DNA of 64,000 bases, taken from contig MCGE01000002.1 in the NCBI GenBank assembly GCA_002105175.1, forward strand, positions 2,232,001 to 2,296,000, given 5' to 3'. The notes beneath the pieces are model-generated. The model ran no database searches. It was given only the letters and a program-made list of their open reading frames with translations, and was not told where the DNA came from. This document shows, in pieces, positions 12,521-24,822 of the stretch; positions within the stretch are counted from its first letter, which is position 1; each line of letters starts with the position of its first letter. The position numbers were made by a program, and so were the translations under genes. The stretch comes from Absidia repens. Its lineage: Eukaryota; Mucoromycota; Mucoromycetes; Mucorales; Cunninghamellaceae.

Positions 12521-12552
12521 AAGGAAACGCTAACAAGAGACAAAAAAAAAAC
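11074..12552. other. Intergenic, 3' UTR signals, microsatellites
   Basis: After the GH36 stop come TTATTTATTAGTCTAGG, a (TA)n run (11104-11120), a (GT)n run (11124-11138) and AATAAA at 11176. No gene was recognised between 11.2 and 12.5 kb. At 12342-12405 the plus strand shows TTTATTCAG followed by CACTAAACT, the mirror image of the transcript 3'-end signature, hinting at a minus-strand transcript or a repeat tail. A run of about 36 A lies at 12483-12518. Confidence 0.5.
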
Positions 12553-12850
12553 ACTTCAAATCCCGCCCACGTGAATATTTATTTACACCCAATTTTTGGT
12601 TTTTCGCTTTTTTTCTCTTTCTTTTTCTTTCACAATTATGTCGCCAATGAGGTTATGTTGGACTTAGATTAGTGTCAGGACTAGTTTAGAAGGGTTTTCA
12701 GGTCAGGGATTACAAGATGCATGGGGAAACCCTTTCATTTTGGATCTAGGATTTAGGACTATCATTTTTGTGTGGCTTTTTGAAGCCTTCACTACCTTAG
12801 TTTAGTGTTAGTTTGTCCATATTTGTATCTACAACTGAATAAAGCATGTT
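12553..12850 (+). repeat. DR-A family, copy 1 (full)
   Basis: The unit starts with TTCAAATCCCGCCCACGTG (CACGTG at 12568-12573). A pyrimidine tract follows (12595-12635), then ATGTTGGACTTAGATTAG, the conserved core around 12700-12760 with GGGGAAACCCTTTCATTTTG, CTTAGTTTAGTGTTAGTTTG and GAATAAA at 12837. The downstream tail to about 13240 contains further TTCAATAAAA...CTCATGTCTTGTACA modules shared with other copies. There is no long ORF. Confidence 0.8.
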
Positions 12851-14040
12851 TCTTTTTACATTCTTCAATAAAAAATATGTCCCATTTGTCTTTCTCATGT
12901 CTTGTACAATAGATTCCTTTTTACCATCGACCCTTTAGATTAATGTTGATCGTTGTAATGCTTCAATAAGAGATATACCTTGATAGTTTCTCTCATGTCT
13001 TACCTGCCTTGTACAGTATATTAGATCCCTTTTAAAACCGTTCTTTTTAATTAGCGTTGACCTTTCGTCAGATCCCGTCTCTAGTCTCCATCATGTTATC
13101 TCCATTAGAACTCACTTAGTTAATACTGAGCCCCGCGCATCCATATTTATTTTTATTTTATTTTTTTATTTTTTTTTTTTTACTACTGACAATATGCTTT
13201 AATAAAATATATCCTTTTTATTCACCATCCTCTGTCCCATCGTATAGTAAATAACACCGCTATTGTATATGTTTCATTAGTTGTCCTGCTAAACATCCTA
13301 TTAAAGATCTGCTTTCCAGTTCACTTCTGATAACCATTTTCACCGCTATAGATTATTTTACACTGCTTCCTGAAGCCTGGTGTGACTGACTAGTTTACAG
13401 TTCTAGGCCGCATAATATGAAATGTGGTTGTCTATTAAGGTGCAAAGTAGCTGGGTGTGGAAATTATATCAAAAGCCAAACTTCAATAATCTCCCTCTGA
13501 CACTCGGTTGATCAATTCTTTTTGCAAATATGAGAATGTTTTCAATTTGAATATAATAAGCACCACAATTAAACTTTACTTTATGTTCTTGCTGAACTGC
13601 ATCATATTGATATGATGGAATGATGGCGTCCATAGAGTGGAGGGGGGATAATTTAAGGAGACGACACAGATTGCGGTATATATATAATATGTATATATAA
13701 TTAGGTATTTTTTTGTTGACAATCATTTGTTTTCACTATGCTGTATATTCAAGTTCATTTTTATGCACAAGTTGATGCATAATGTAGAATCTTGTTCTGT
13801 ACCAAGCATCAGATGAATATGTGATAATATATGAAGTAAAAAAACAGGCTTAGCGTCTGCTTTTCTCTCTAATTATTGGGATGCATTTTTTTTTATATAT
13901 ATAGAAGACTACCGCAGAAATAGACACTTGATCTTTTTTTGTTTTTGTTTTCGTTCTTGGTCTTAATATGCTGAAATTTTGTTTATTTATGCTACTCCAC
14001 CTTTGGTACCTGAAAAGCAAAATTGGTAAACGACGCAGTC

Positions 14041-14082
<42 letters not shown>

Positions 14083-14238
14083 GGGGATCAATGAAAAATA
14101 TAGTATATACAACATTTTCGACTTTTAGTTTTATTTTGAAACAATCAGAAAAAATAATAATATGCGGAATGAATATGTAAAGGGCAGAGGGGGTATATGA
14201 AATGATGATAATGATGATGATGGTATGATGCGAGGAGG
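12851..14238. other. DR-A tail modules and AT-rich intergenic DNA
   Basis: From 12851 to about 13240 the sequence is the repeated DR-A tail (several AATAAA-containing modules). The rest is AT-rich with no recognisable gene. A homopolymer of about 37 A lies at 14042-14078. Frames over it give only poly-Lys or poly-Phe artefacts. Confidence 0.6.
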
Positions 14239-14903
14239 CTATGAACAATAAATTGAATGGCGGTAGGTGAGAGGATCGTCAGCCACTGGTAATTCATCAA
14301 ATTTGGCTTGCAAATGCAATAATCTTGGTCGTACCATGGCTTGTATTTGAGATTTATATTGGGGATCGAAGGTCATATTCATTAGTTGCATTGATGCAGC
14401 TGAAAAATTTTCAATTGCTTCTTCGGCGCTAACACGATCGTTGATATAATAGAATGTGCCTTGTGAATCACCCGCATAATTTAACTATAACAAATGTAAA
14501 AATTCATTAGTATAGATATTTTTGATTTTTTTTTTCTTTTGAAAAGGAAGCTTACTTCGTCTAACGCTAATAAAAATAGATCGTAAATTTTTTCAGCCTC
14601 GCGCTGTAAATCAGCTAATGTCATTTGTGAACTTTGGCTTGAGCGGCGTTTGAAAAATGAAGGGGCTTGCTGGTCGTCTTGGAAGTCAGAAGAAGGTCGC
14701 GATGAACAACTTGTGCAGTGTGATGGCCGTCTTTGCTGTTGCTGTTGCTGTTGCTGTTGTTTTTGACGAAGATAAATTTGCTTTTGTTCCTTTTGCCGTT
14801 GGCGTTTTCGTCGATGTAAGAGAATCAATGATGTCGGGACTAGCCATGATTTTAATGTGATCCATTTAGCTTTGATACATAAAGAAGAAGAGGAACTCAT
14901 CAT
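14239..14903 (-). CDS. Small unknown protein with Gln tract and C-terminal helical domain
   Basis: Two exons (14903-14556, 14484-14239) joined by an in-phase intron encode 197 aa. The N-terminus is basic, followed by a (Gln/Lys/Arg)-rich segment with an uninterrupted Gln run from CAA/CAG codons (about 14738-14762). The C-terminal ~90 residues, from MTLADLQREAEKIYDLFLL to LQAKFDELP, are predicted helical. They loosely resemble a three-helix MIT-type fold, but this is only an impression. The start is uncertain: in-frame ATGs exist at 15008 and 14903. I do not recognise the family. Confidence 0.5.
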
Positions 14904-16842
14904 TGAAGTTGTTGGGATATAGATATATATTATAGAAGAATAAAGAAAAGTGGGTGGCGAAATAGAAGAAAGACAAAAAGAAACCAAATAGAGAATATCT
15001 CCGTCCATTTATATTTATACGCTTTTTTTTTTTTTGACGCAAGGGGCGAAGGGGGTAATGGCGGAGCAAGGGAGCGAAGTCAAAAAAAAAAAAACACATA
15101 CATATGGGTACACCAGCACTAAAAGAAAGTTTAATAGGAGTTATGGATGCCTGCTCCGCCAGGAAGATGCATGAATGCTATCCAGTTTTTTAATGGCTTT
15201 AAAATGAACTCCACTTTACAAACAACTTTTGCCTTATGATGAATCAGGCATTCAATTATGTTGATGGTTTGCTCTCCTTTATCCTAAAACAAGCATGGAT
15301 GTAAACAATCATAATTACATCAAGTCAAGGTCATGGGCTCACCATCTCCGATATTCTTTAGTAGAGGGTCTGCTAATGAACCTCCCCTTTTCTGTCATAC
15401 GTCCGTACTACCCATTCATGCTGTTTTATCATTTTCGTAAGTGTGTGTGTGTGTGTGCTTTATTCTACCCCTTTATTTTAAATCTACAATATAAAAAAGG
15501 CGGACATGAAAAAATACTAATTTGTATAATCGTGTGAATACAAAAAATAAACATAAAATAAACATACAAAAATACAAACACAGTGGCCATCATTATTCTA
15601 CACCACAATATCAATATAGTAAAAAGGAATCCCCATAAAAGGTAGTAAGTTTATTCAGATCAGTAAAATAAAATTAAGCTAAACTACATACAAGAATATA
15701 CGACAATAATAATAACAATAGAAATATTAATAATAAATAATAATAATAACGATAATGATAATTGTAATAATTATAATAATAACAATAAAAATAATAATAT
15801 AACTAAACCAAAGTCAATTCTATTCTAATGATATAGCGTGTTTGTTGAACCTTGGTTGCTGTATGGATGACAAACAAGTCGGAGGTTGTTTTTTTTGCAT
15901 TTTTGTGGTCATGATGATTCCTAATAGCGTTGGATGCATATCGTAGTACATAGTCGGACATCTGCTTTTGGCTTTTCAGTCATGCTGCTGTAAGGTTTTT
16001 GTGCTGTTGATATGGACCATCACCCACCGTTTTTGATCGTCATCGCCAACCACCATCAGCATTTGTCATACACGCGGATACATAAATGTCGGTCGGTATG
16101 ACCCCCATCCATACTAATAGCATCGGTTGGAATATCAAGTCCGCCGCAAAAAAAAAAAAAACCTTGCCATAAAGCTAAACTACTGATGAGTCATGGGTAC
16201 CGTGTTGAATCCCACAAAATTCCAATCGCCAAGTGAATATTGCTGTGGTGGTCATAATAATAAAAATAATAAAAAAAAAAAAGGTCGAGTGGATGAGTAT
16301 TCATGCAAACCAGCAACTTCACATGGATCAGTGCCGCAGTTGGAAGGAAAGAGTGACGTCCAGGTGGTGGTTCAGCAGGAGGTTGGCCATATGTTGTTCC
16401 CCATCAATAAACACATATGATGTGGAGTTGCATTGTTACATGTGACAAATGGTGATTTTCCAATACCGGTCAAATTTGGGTTGCCGCCGCTAAATGAAAC
16501 GATTTGCATATTTCATTCCTAAATCCACAAAAGATTGACTGCATATGACCAAAAAGTGATGATGATGATGTGTTTGCTGATAAATACAATGACAATATTG
16601 AGAGGTGAAAGCAGGATGTTGAAAACCATAGCTGCTGAATGCACAAAGACAAATGGAAGCAGTATCAAGTACATATACCGACGCATGTATTTTTGGAGTG
16701 TGAGCTAGATCAAAACCAATCAACCTGGCTACAGGTAATGAGGATCACCGAAGTACAAATCATAGGAGCATTTTTCTATAAGAGAGAGAACAGAATTTCA
16801 AAGTCCATATGGTAGAACCGGGCGCCGGGATTGCCTTTGATT
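14904..16842. other. Intergenic, simple repeats
   Basis: The stretch contains a (GT)n run (15440-15457), an AAT/AATAAC-rich low-complexity block (15700-15810), and on the minus strand a transcript-end-like GAATAAAC near 15650 followed by the TAGTTTAGC motif. No convincing coding exons were found in 15.0-16.8 kb, although the short plus-strand frames at 16193-16445 and minus frames at 16470-16723 are open. Confidence 0.45.
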
Positions 16843-17260
16843 TCATGCCTGCCGAAACGTGGTAAACCCGATATTGTTCCATCCGTCGCCATGTCGCACA
16901 GTTTTCATATTGATCGTTCTTGAAACATGGTAATCGCCTTGCACCGGAGACTGAAGCTATATAGCTAATCCTGCCTAAAAAAACAATAACAGAGAAGAAG
17001 AAATCGTCAATACTCTAAGCCGCTATGTTTGATGTTTGGGAAGAGAGTTCACTTACTATATACCACAAACGAGTTTCACATTTTCCTGAGTATCGTAACA
17101 TAACAGTTATTTCCTAAATATCACATAAAAGATATATGAGCCAGATCGTGTAATTGCGTTGATCAGTTTCTTTCTACTTACGTCATGGCGTTCAATGATA
17201 TGCCAGTACAGATTTGGGCAAACGTGAATATTAAAAGACAGAAGATCAGAGCAACATGAA
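16843..17260 (-). pseudogene. Orphan coding-like exons, unknown protein fragment
   Basis: Three exon-like blocks on the minus strand join with matching phase. The first is upstream of the donor at 17182 (reads FNIHVCPNLYWHIIERHD). The second is 17113-17057 (EITVMLRYSGKCETRLWYI, 19 codons). The third is 16956-16843 (GDYHVSRTINMKTVRHGDGW, ending in TGA). Donors are GTAAGT-type and acceptors end TAG. No ATG is available upstream before an in-frame stop, and only about 150 bases separate the block from the hydrolase stop. It may be a truncated gene or one with an unseen first exon. The family is not recognised. Confidence 0.35.
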
Positions 17261-17408
17261 GAGGGAGGTGGATCAATTTAATAATAGAAATAATATTTGA
17301 ATAATTTAATATAAAACAACATGGAGGAGTCAGAAGTAAGTAAGAGGGGAAGGGGAAAGGATAGAAGATGGGAGGGGTGGGTGATGAATAGAAAGGGGGA
17401 ATAGTGTA

Positions 17409-18622
17409 TTATTGAAGAAAATGTGCAATATCATTGGATACTTTTTGATGTTCACTAACAATAATATCATGACCACCGTCAGCATAAACTTCAAGGATAG
17501 CTTTGGGGATATACGTTTTCAGTAATTTGGAGTTGTTAAATGGCACCGTCTATTAAAAATAAAATAAAAAAAGTCAGCAAGTTGAATGAATATATGCACA
17601 AAATTTCGTAATAAGTACCTTGTCAGCATCACCCCAAATAACCAAAACCTGAAGGGAAGAATTATCACAGAGCTGACCCACCGCTCGATACCGTTCATGA
17701 AGGCCAGAGAAAGGAAAATCTGTCACCGTTCCAATAAACGCGCGAAGAAATCCAGGGTGGTGTTCAAATTGATATAAAGCAATATTGGCAATTTTGATGG
17801 ATTCAGGGTCAACGATATTTTTCCGCGCCGAATTATAAAAATGTTTGACACCCAGCAGAGCGAGCGGTCGTATAAAAGGATGTGTAACGACATGTCGTAT
17901 AAGTGGATGTTGTACCAGCTTGCCACTCCAGGGTATGTCTTCATTTTCCATCAAACCAGCAGGTGCAATCAAGACCAATTTGTTGACCATTTCAGGATAA
18001 AAGGCCGTAAAGGAAGTCGCAATTCCACCTATAATACAAATAATTATCTGTAAGTAAGCACACATCCTTATTATGACAAGAGCTATACTTTCATTTTGAC
18101 TTACCTCCTAAAGAAACACCAACAACATCTGCCTTGTCCCATCCGACTTTTTGAAGTAGTAATGCCACCTGAGTCACATACAGAGATTCGTCATAATAAG
18201 TAGCTGGTGCCTCGCTGTAACCACGTCCCCATAGGTCAAAAACTAAAACACGATGATTGTTTTCTGCCTGCAAAAAAAAAAGAAAAGAAAAAAAAGGTCA
18301 AGTTACTGTGTGTTCCTGTTTTGGAAAGATGCTGATGAATTACCAGATATCGCCCCACTTTGTCATATGTTGAGGCACCAGTTGATATTCCATGAATCAG
18401 TACGACACGCTTGCCATTAGAAGGACCAAATTCCCAGTATCGCATCTGGCCTAGTGACAGTTTCAGATTGTGGCCGCCATTGTAAAAATCAGGATGATAC
18501 AGTTCTGAGGGTTGTTGGTAGAGGCATGGAAGTGTTTGTCTTGAATGGTAAAACGTTTTGGTTTGAATAACGATGGCCAATACTAATCCCAATAAAGAGA
18601 GTATACGTAAAGTGGAAGACAT
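17409..18622 (-). CDS. Alpha/beta hydrolase, membrane-anchored or secreted
   Basis: Four exons (18622-18344, 18267-18105, 18028-17619, 17549-17409) encode 330 aa with all junctions in phase. The N-terminus (RILSLLGLVLAIVIQT) looks like a signal anchor. The fold motifs are in order: VVLIHGISTGASTY (oxyanion HG), VLVFDLWGRGYSEAP, the nucleophile elbow GVSLGG, LVIWGDADK (acid Asp) and GGHDII (catalytic His). The serine-Asp-His triad is therefore complete. The substrate cannot be predicted; related enzymes are lipases, epoxide hydrolases and esterases. An in-frame ATG at 18682 would extend the N-terminus, but the start at 18622 places the hydrophobic segment at the usual position. Confidence 0.85.
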
Positions 18623-19544
18623 AACTGTTATATCTCGTTGACTACGTTTTGAAGATTGGTAATGTCCAAGATAAGGGAACAAAAAAAAAGTTGAAAAAAA
18701 GAAACGAAGGTTAATTATAATTCCGACAGTGGGAATCCCAAAAAATGCGCGCCCAAAAATAAACTTTTTTTTCCTTTATGGGAAAGGGAGAGTTTTTTCT
18801 ATCGCGAAGTGTGGGGGGGGGGAGAGGGACAGCTCATTTGGTTCTGACATGCTTCTATTGAGTGTTTGTATTTTTTTTGTTTTTATTTATTTATTGAACC
18901 ATGCCCAACGATAATAGTGAGCTGGATATATGAAGTATGTTCAGATCAATAGAGACGGCAATATTTTATTAGGAAAGATACGCTGGCAGTATGGCGTAGG
19001 TTATTAATATAAATGGTTGAGTGGACGGAAGAGTACTTTTGATATCATGCGAAATGAAAAAACTAACACAGCGCTGGGGTTCTGGCGGAAAGTAGTCATA
19101 GTCGATGAGCGAGAAAACGTGTATTTGATAGGATACTCGCTAAAAAGAGACATTAGTGACATTGGTCACTATTTTTTTGTTGGGCAAAGGATAGTCAATA
19201 AAAAGGCATATTTTATTGAAGCACATTGATAGATAATGAAACTAAAAGAGAGGGGTTCATAGCAACAAGGGATTTAATGACAAGTGTTATTGGAGGAAGT
19301 ACGAGTTAAACTAAGTTGAGGTTTGAAGAAGACTCAACACTAATATGAAAAAGCGATTGCAAAAAGAGACCTAATGCACTGTACCCTACAAGGAATGAGA
19401 CAGACTAAAGGGATATGTTTCACTGAAACACAACAACGGTCAAGGCTAATCAAAAGTGAGTCATCATAGTAAACAGGGATCTCTTGCACACAAAACATGG
19501 AATATACTATTGGGACATTTTTCATTGAAGCATGGAAGAAAAAG
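18623..19544. other. Intergenic with DR-A tail (minus orientation)
   Basis: No gene is seen. From about 19140 to 19544 the minus strand carries the DR-A tail modules (repeated TTCAATAAAA, ATGTCCCA and TTGACC segments) that belong to the DR-A copy at 19545-19875. Confidence 0.55.
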
Positions 19545-19875
19545 ACACGTTTTATTGAGATGTTGATATAAACTAAGGTCAAACTAAAACTAAACTAAGC
19601 TAATGAAGGCTTCAAAAAGTCAACTAACGGTGGTTTCAATTCCTGGATCCAAAATGAAAGGGGTTTTCCCATGCCGCTTGTAATCCCTGAGCTGACTACC
19701 CTTCTAAACTAGTCCTGATACTAATCTAAGTCCATTATAACCTCAAAGAAGTTAAACGGGGAAGGATAAAGGAGAATGAAAAAAAAGGAAGAGGAGAAAA
19801 AAAGAAAGTGCGAAAAAATAAGCGATGGAGTAAACAAAATAAAAAATAATCCACGTGGGCGGTTATTGAAATATA
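19545..19875 (-). repeat. DR-A family, copy 2 (full)
   Basis: On the minus strand, ACCGCCCACGTG (CACGTG at 19852-19857) is followed by a long pyrimidine tract, ATGGACTTAGATTAG, the conserved core (ATGGGAAAACCCC...TTTGGATCC), CTTAGTTTAGTTTTAGTTTG and CTCAATAAAAC near 19551-19560. The longest in-frame stretch across the pyrimidine tract is a low-complexity artefact. Confidence 0.8.
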
Positions 19876-21405
19876 TTCTCTGGTCGCTCTTGGAGGATTG
19901 ATATGTGAATTTTTTATCATTAGTGGTAACAAAAAAGGAAAACGCTTTTTCTAGTTTTGCGTCTCTTTTTATTTTAATCATTAATGTCATGCAACATAAC
20001 TGGCATGGCAGTTTTATTTTTTTGACAACAATCATGATCTGATCATTCAATGTTAGCAACATGAAACCTCTGTGTTTCTATTTACAGCAACAAACACCAT
20101 TTAACGTCGGCAGGCATGATAGCTTTCTGGGTATGACAGTTACCATCATGATTCATATTCGGTAACACGATGCCTCTCTTCTATAACGACCATCAGTATA
20201 ATTTAATATTCAGCGACGTCATAGTTATGTATCCATCATAGATTAAGGCATTTGTCACGTACAGTATTTTAAAACACCTTTGACTTTTTTACTTGGACTA
20301 GTTTTCCTTCCGCAATATTTATTTCACAGTAAGCAATCACTATGATACCTCATTACGTCCAAGTATTTCTCTCATACACTATCCTACAATTTTCTACATG
20401 GCCCTTGCCCTCCGAACTCTCCACAACCACTTGATAGCGTTGTTTTATCCTGGCATTATGGATCCTTGGGTAGATTAAATGTGTGTCAACTTAGATTCTA
20501 CGCTTAATAAAATATCTCTTGTCCTTTTACCGTTACTGTAGTCACTCTCAGTCTCCTATGTTGAACCGGCTTGTGAAATGAATGTACACCTATGTAGTAG
20601 AATGAAAATTTGCTGTGCGTCAAACTATGAAACCCAGTACCCGAGTATTCAATCCTGCCTAAGCTGTTTCGCACTTCGGTGTTGGGGAGGGGGACGGTGG
20701 AGAATGGTGGCCTCCACGAAAATTATACGAAAAGATTCCAGCTATAGTGATCGAGTTTTCTTCAAGTTTATTTGTTTTTACCAATAGTATAGTAAAAACT
20801 GTCCTATATATATATATATCTTGTACCCTATTAACACGCTGGATTTAAATACTATGGCACATTTCTTGCGTACTCCTCAGACCGCGAACACACAAGGCAT
20901 TATGATAGAGCATTTAAGAGCTCTCTGACCCTAATCCACTTTCGAGGAGAGCTTAAAACAAAAGAGTCTCATTTTAAAGATCTATTCATTACGTTATCAA
21001 CCCAATGTTATGTGGCCCACAGAGGACACATATGACATCATTTTTGTCTTGCCGGGTTAGCCCCCTTCTATCAGTAATTCCACCTTGGTGTCATCCAAAG
21101 GCGTAAGGTTACGAGATGGTCTCCCCTGCGCTACTTATTAATCATTTCAAATCAGGCTTTCCGAGTACTGGTTTATTTGATGAAAATTATCCTCCGTAGC
21201 TGACAACCATTGAATATCCGTAATCCAAGGAGCTTTTCCTTCTATGTATGCCAAGTTTGAAGTAGCATTGCAAGTATGAGGGCGGTGTTTCAAAGAATCC
21301 ACAATATCCTTGGCTTTTTTTTTTTTTTTGCACTATTTCTTTTCTTCTCCTTTTGCCTATTTTATTCTCTTTTTTCTTGATATACTCTTTTTGATACCGA
21401 CTATC
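19876..21405. other. Intergenic DNA
   Basis: No gene is recognised. There is a short (TA)n run at 20806-20819, and DR-A-tail-like fragments (for example AATAAAATATCTCTTGTCC at about 20505-20525). The stretch 21310-21405 is the pyrimidine-rich leader of the F-box gene. Confidence 0.5.
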
Positions 21406-22851
21406 ATGTCTTGCTCAGTCATATCAGAATTGCCCACTGATGTATTACTGAACAACATATTGACGGAACTGGATGCCCTGTCGTTGACTCAACTTTCATT
21501 AACCTCACGCTTATTTGGAGAACTATGCCGGGACGAACTTTTATGGAAACGTCTTGTCCTGGAAGATTTCCACATTCCTCTGGATGCTAGTTTTCGACAA
21601 CTTGGATGGAAAAACCTCTATGGCCGATTAAATGACTCTCGTGTATATACTTGGGGTGAAAATGCTGACAGTAGACTTGGTCATCCCGGCACGAACATTG
21701 GCGTCCATCGGTTTTTGTAAGTAATATCATCTACATATTATAGCTTATCAGACCTCTTTCTCATTATTGCTGGTTTTTTTTTTTTTTTTTTTTTTTTTTT
21801 TCTTTTTTTTTTCTCTGCTTCTTCTCTGTAGCAATTCGGAATCTGTCTCAACTCCTCTAGAATTGACCTCCCTTCGTGGGAAACATATTGTTGATATTGT
21901 GGCAGGTGGTTGGTCCTTCCATGCTTTAGACAAACATGGCCGCGTCTGGATGTGGGGAACGGTAAGGAATACGGCCTCATATCGTATATCTACTTTTGGC
22001 ATTTGGCTCATACATCTTTTTCCTTTTTTTTTTTTTTTTATGATTTGTTTAGTTGCAAAGGGAAGCGAGCAGAAGTAGATCCTTAGGCAGTCGGCTGGTG
22101 CGTGAACCAACACTGGTACTATTCCCTGAAGGCACTCACATTACAGCAATATCAGCAGGACGGGCCCATGCCGTTGCCTTGGCTCAAGATGGAAGTGTAT
22201 GGCACTGGAGTAACATTTGGCACCCACAACGTGTTTATCTACCTACGACAATTGATAGTCATTCGGTGGTGCAAGTCACTGCCAATTGGGGGTGTTCTTC
22301 CGTATTGACAGACCATGGTGAACTTGTGGTGATACCTTTACCGAAAATGGTACCGCCCACCGAGCCAGTAGTACGGGATCTTTTATTGGATAGTGAACAA
22401 ACACCTATGATCAGTTTGGACGCTCTTCGCCAAGACGATGAATTGCGCCGTGGACATTATCAACAATCATCAACAACAGAATCAGGACAACTTCTTGCTC
22501 GACCGGTACTGGAAGGAGATACGATTGTTCAAATAGCTGGAATGGAACACGAAACATTGGCGTTATCTCGCTTTGGAAGGGTTTACAAGGTCGATGTCAA
22601 TCGCGCTACGCCAGTATTGGCATCCGCATCCAACGTCATTGAATACATTCACTTTAGTGCGTCTCCAGATCGACAGGAAGATAATCATCGCTCTCACCTT
22701 CAACGCTTTATCTCGGCTTCTTTCCATTCGTTTGCTGTTTATACTTTGGATGGTCAGGTACGATTGGGAAAGCATGATGATCCTTATGACCAACACCCGA
22801 AGGTGTTATCAAATCAAGGTGCCTGCAAGGTGTCTTTTGGAGAGTAAGTTC

Positions 22852-22890
<39 letters not shown>

Positions 22891-23156
22891 TAAAAAATGA
22901 CTCCATTATTTATTTATTTTCACTTCTTAGCTATCATTTTGGTGCTCTGACAAATCAAGGGGATCTATTGACTTGGGGTGCATTTAGCGCTGGGGCCTTG
23001 GGACATGGAGAACCAGAGGATGGTCAAGATGAAGAAGATTTACACAGGGAAACGCCCCAAAAGGTCGCAACATTTAAAGACATGTATGTTTTTGCTATAG
23101 GGTTTGGTGGATGGCACTCTGGTGTTTTAGCAATCCCGAAAAAGAATTTAGCTTGA
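21406..23156 (+). CDS. F-box protein with RCC1-type repeats (SCF adaptor)
   Basis: Four exons (21406-21716, 21832-21961, 22053-22843, 22931-23156) encode 485 aa with all phases matching. Residues ~5-45 form an F-box (ELPTDVLLNNILTELDALSL...LWKRLVLEDF). The rest holds RCC1-like blades recognisable by YTWGENADSRLGH, VWMWGT, HAVALAQDGSVWHW, HETLALSRFGRVYKV and DLLTWGAFSAGALGHG. The architecture matches fungal SCF substrate adaptors of the Saf1 type: Skp1 binds the F-box and the propeller holds a client. The client is unknown. Two introns contain long T or A homopolymers (21775-21800 and 22855-22888). The start is the first ATG after a CT-rich leader. Confidence 0.88.
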
Positions 23157-23261
23157 TTAGTTTTATTATGTTGTGATACTTTTTTTTTTATGTTTTATTC
23201 AATAAAAACGAAATGAACATTGAACGTTAATCACATCTCTTTTTTCAGCTGGCAACCACAT
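23157..23261 (+). terminator. 3' UTR with AATAAA of the F-box gene
   Basis: TTCAATAAAAACG at about 23198 lies 45 bases after the stop and is a plausible polyadenylation signal. Confidence 0.5.
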
Positions 23262-23560
23262 AAATGAATATTTCAAATTCCGCACACATGATTTTAGCTC
23301 AATTTTTGTTCTCTTTTTTTACTTTTTTTTTTTTCCCTTCACCATTCAACTTCTTTTAGGTTATGGTGATCTTAGATTAGTGTCAGAACTAGTATAGAAG
23401 GGTTGTCAGCTCAGGGATTACAACATCCATGGGAAAACCCTTTCATTTTGGATCCAGGAATTGAAACCACCGTTAGTTGACTTTTTGTAGTCCTCATTAG
23501 CTTAGTTTAGTTTTAGTTTGACCTTAGTGTGTATCAACATCTCAATAAACGTGTCTTTTT
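23262..23560 (+). repeat. DR-A family, copy 3
   Basis: TTTCAAATTCCGCACACATG replaces the usual CCCACGTG box. A pyrimidine tract (23300-23345), TTATGGTGATCTTAGATTAG, the conserved core (AACCCTTTCATTTTGGATCC), CTTAGTTTAGTTTTAGTTTG and CTCAATAAAC follow. Tail modules continue to about 23830. Confidence 0.75.
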
Positions 23561-24822
23561 TTTCTATGCTTTAATGAAAAATGTCCCGTTAGACTCATTT
23601 ATGTCTTGTATAAAAGATTTCCTTTTACTGTTGCCAGCTTTCGATTTGCGTTGATAGTTGTTTATACTTCAGCAAAAGATACCCATTTATTGAGTTTCTC
23701 ATGACTTGACTGCTTTGTACAGTATATTAGATCCACTTTTACAATCGTTCTTTTAGATTAATGTTGAACATTACTCACATCCCCTGATAATCTCTATTAT
23801 GCTACCGTCAATAAATCTCTTGTGTTGTATTTTCTGTAGTGTATTTTTAAAGTGGGTTACACCTGAGGGGTACTGCATTAGATTTTTTTTTGGCCTAGGT
23901 TACCTTGTTAATGCTGTAGAATGACTCCATACACCTTCTAGACCTTCCTTATTACGCCCCGATTCAGCATCTGAAAGGACTGTTGAAAGATCGAGTTTTT
24001 TTTTTTTTTGTTTCATTCAGTATATCAGTCCCAGTTATCTGGACCCAAAATGAAATACTACCCTGAATGCTCAAAGCACTATCTCTCACCTATATGAAGA
24101 AGATCCTCCAAATTTACACTCAACCTCACCCAAAATGGATGCTGCCTAGTAGGCCCACAAAAGAAAATAAAAATCGTTTTTCGAAATACAATATTTCATT
24201 TCACACCCAATAATCAATGTTGTCCAGAACAGCATTGTTATTCTGTGGTTTCTCATTAGCCCGGGTATCGCTAGTGTGCTTTTCCTACTATAATCTGTCA
24301 TTTTCATTGAGAGAGTCTGTGACATCTTAAATATGATAACATGCCAAAAAAATAATCACGACTCCATCATATAGTACTATGGCACCCCGTAGGATGCAAA
24401 ATACAAAACAATAACATTGGCAACATATCAGTAAACGACAGCATAAAAAAAAAATGATGGCAAAAAAATATCTGGATTTTATTTGTAACAGTTGTGATAA
24501 AAAAAAAAGTTTATTGGCAGCAATCAATCGAAAAATAATGATAGTAAAAAGTGATGTTTTATTGGCAGCAATAGTGAAATAAACTAAACTAAAAAAAAAA
24601 AGACGGGGGATAAGCTATTTGTATTCAGGAGTTCGCGATATAAAATGGGGATCGGGAAAAGGCAGAGAGGAAGCAAATACAACAATGGAGTTCATATGAA
24701 GTGTAAATTTGGTGTATATACAATAATGCGAGTGAATGTGTGTGTGTGTGTGTGTGCAAGTGAGCGCGCATGTATCGAGCTAAGCGCGCCGTATTTCAAT
24801 AGGATATCCAGTAGATCATTCA
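23561..24822. other. DR-A tail and intergenic DNA
   Basis: DR-A tail modules run to about 23830. No gene was recognised beyond them. A (GT)n run lies at 24738-24755. At 24552-24592 the sequence ATGTTTTATTGG...AAACTAAACTAA is the mirrored 3'-end signature of the minus-strand DUF262 gene. Confidence 0.55.

Noticed and set aside
12463..12672. 69-aa Lys-rich frame
   Set aside because: It is an artefact of a long A run followed by the DR-A pyrimidine tract, with no coding character.
12553..12850. DR-A as a tRNA-derived SINE
   Set aside because: I could not find convincing A-box and B-box promoter motifs; the ends look like Pol II-type promoter and poly(A) sequences instead.
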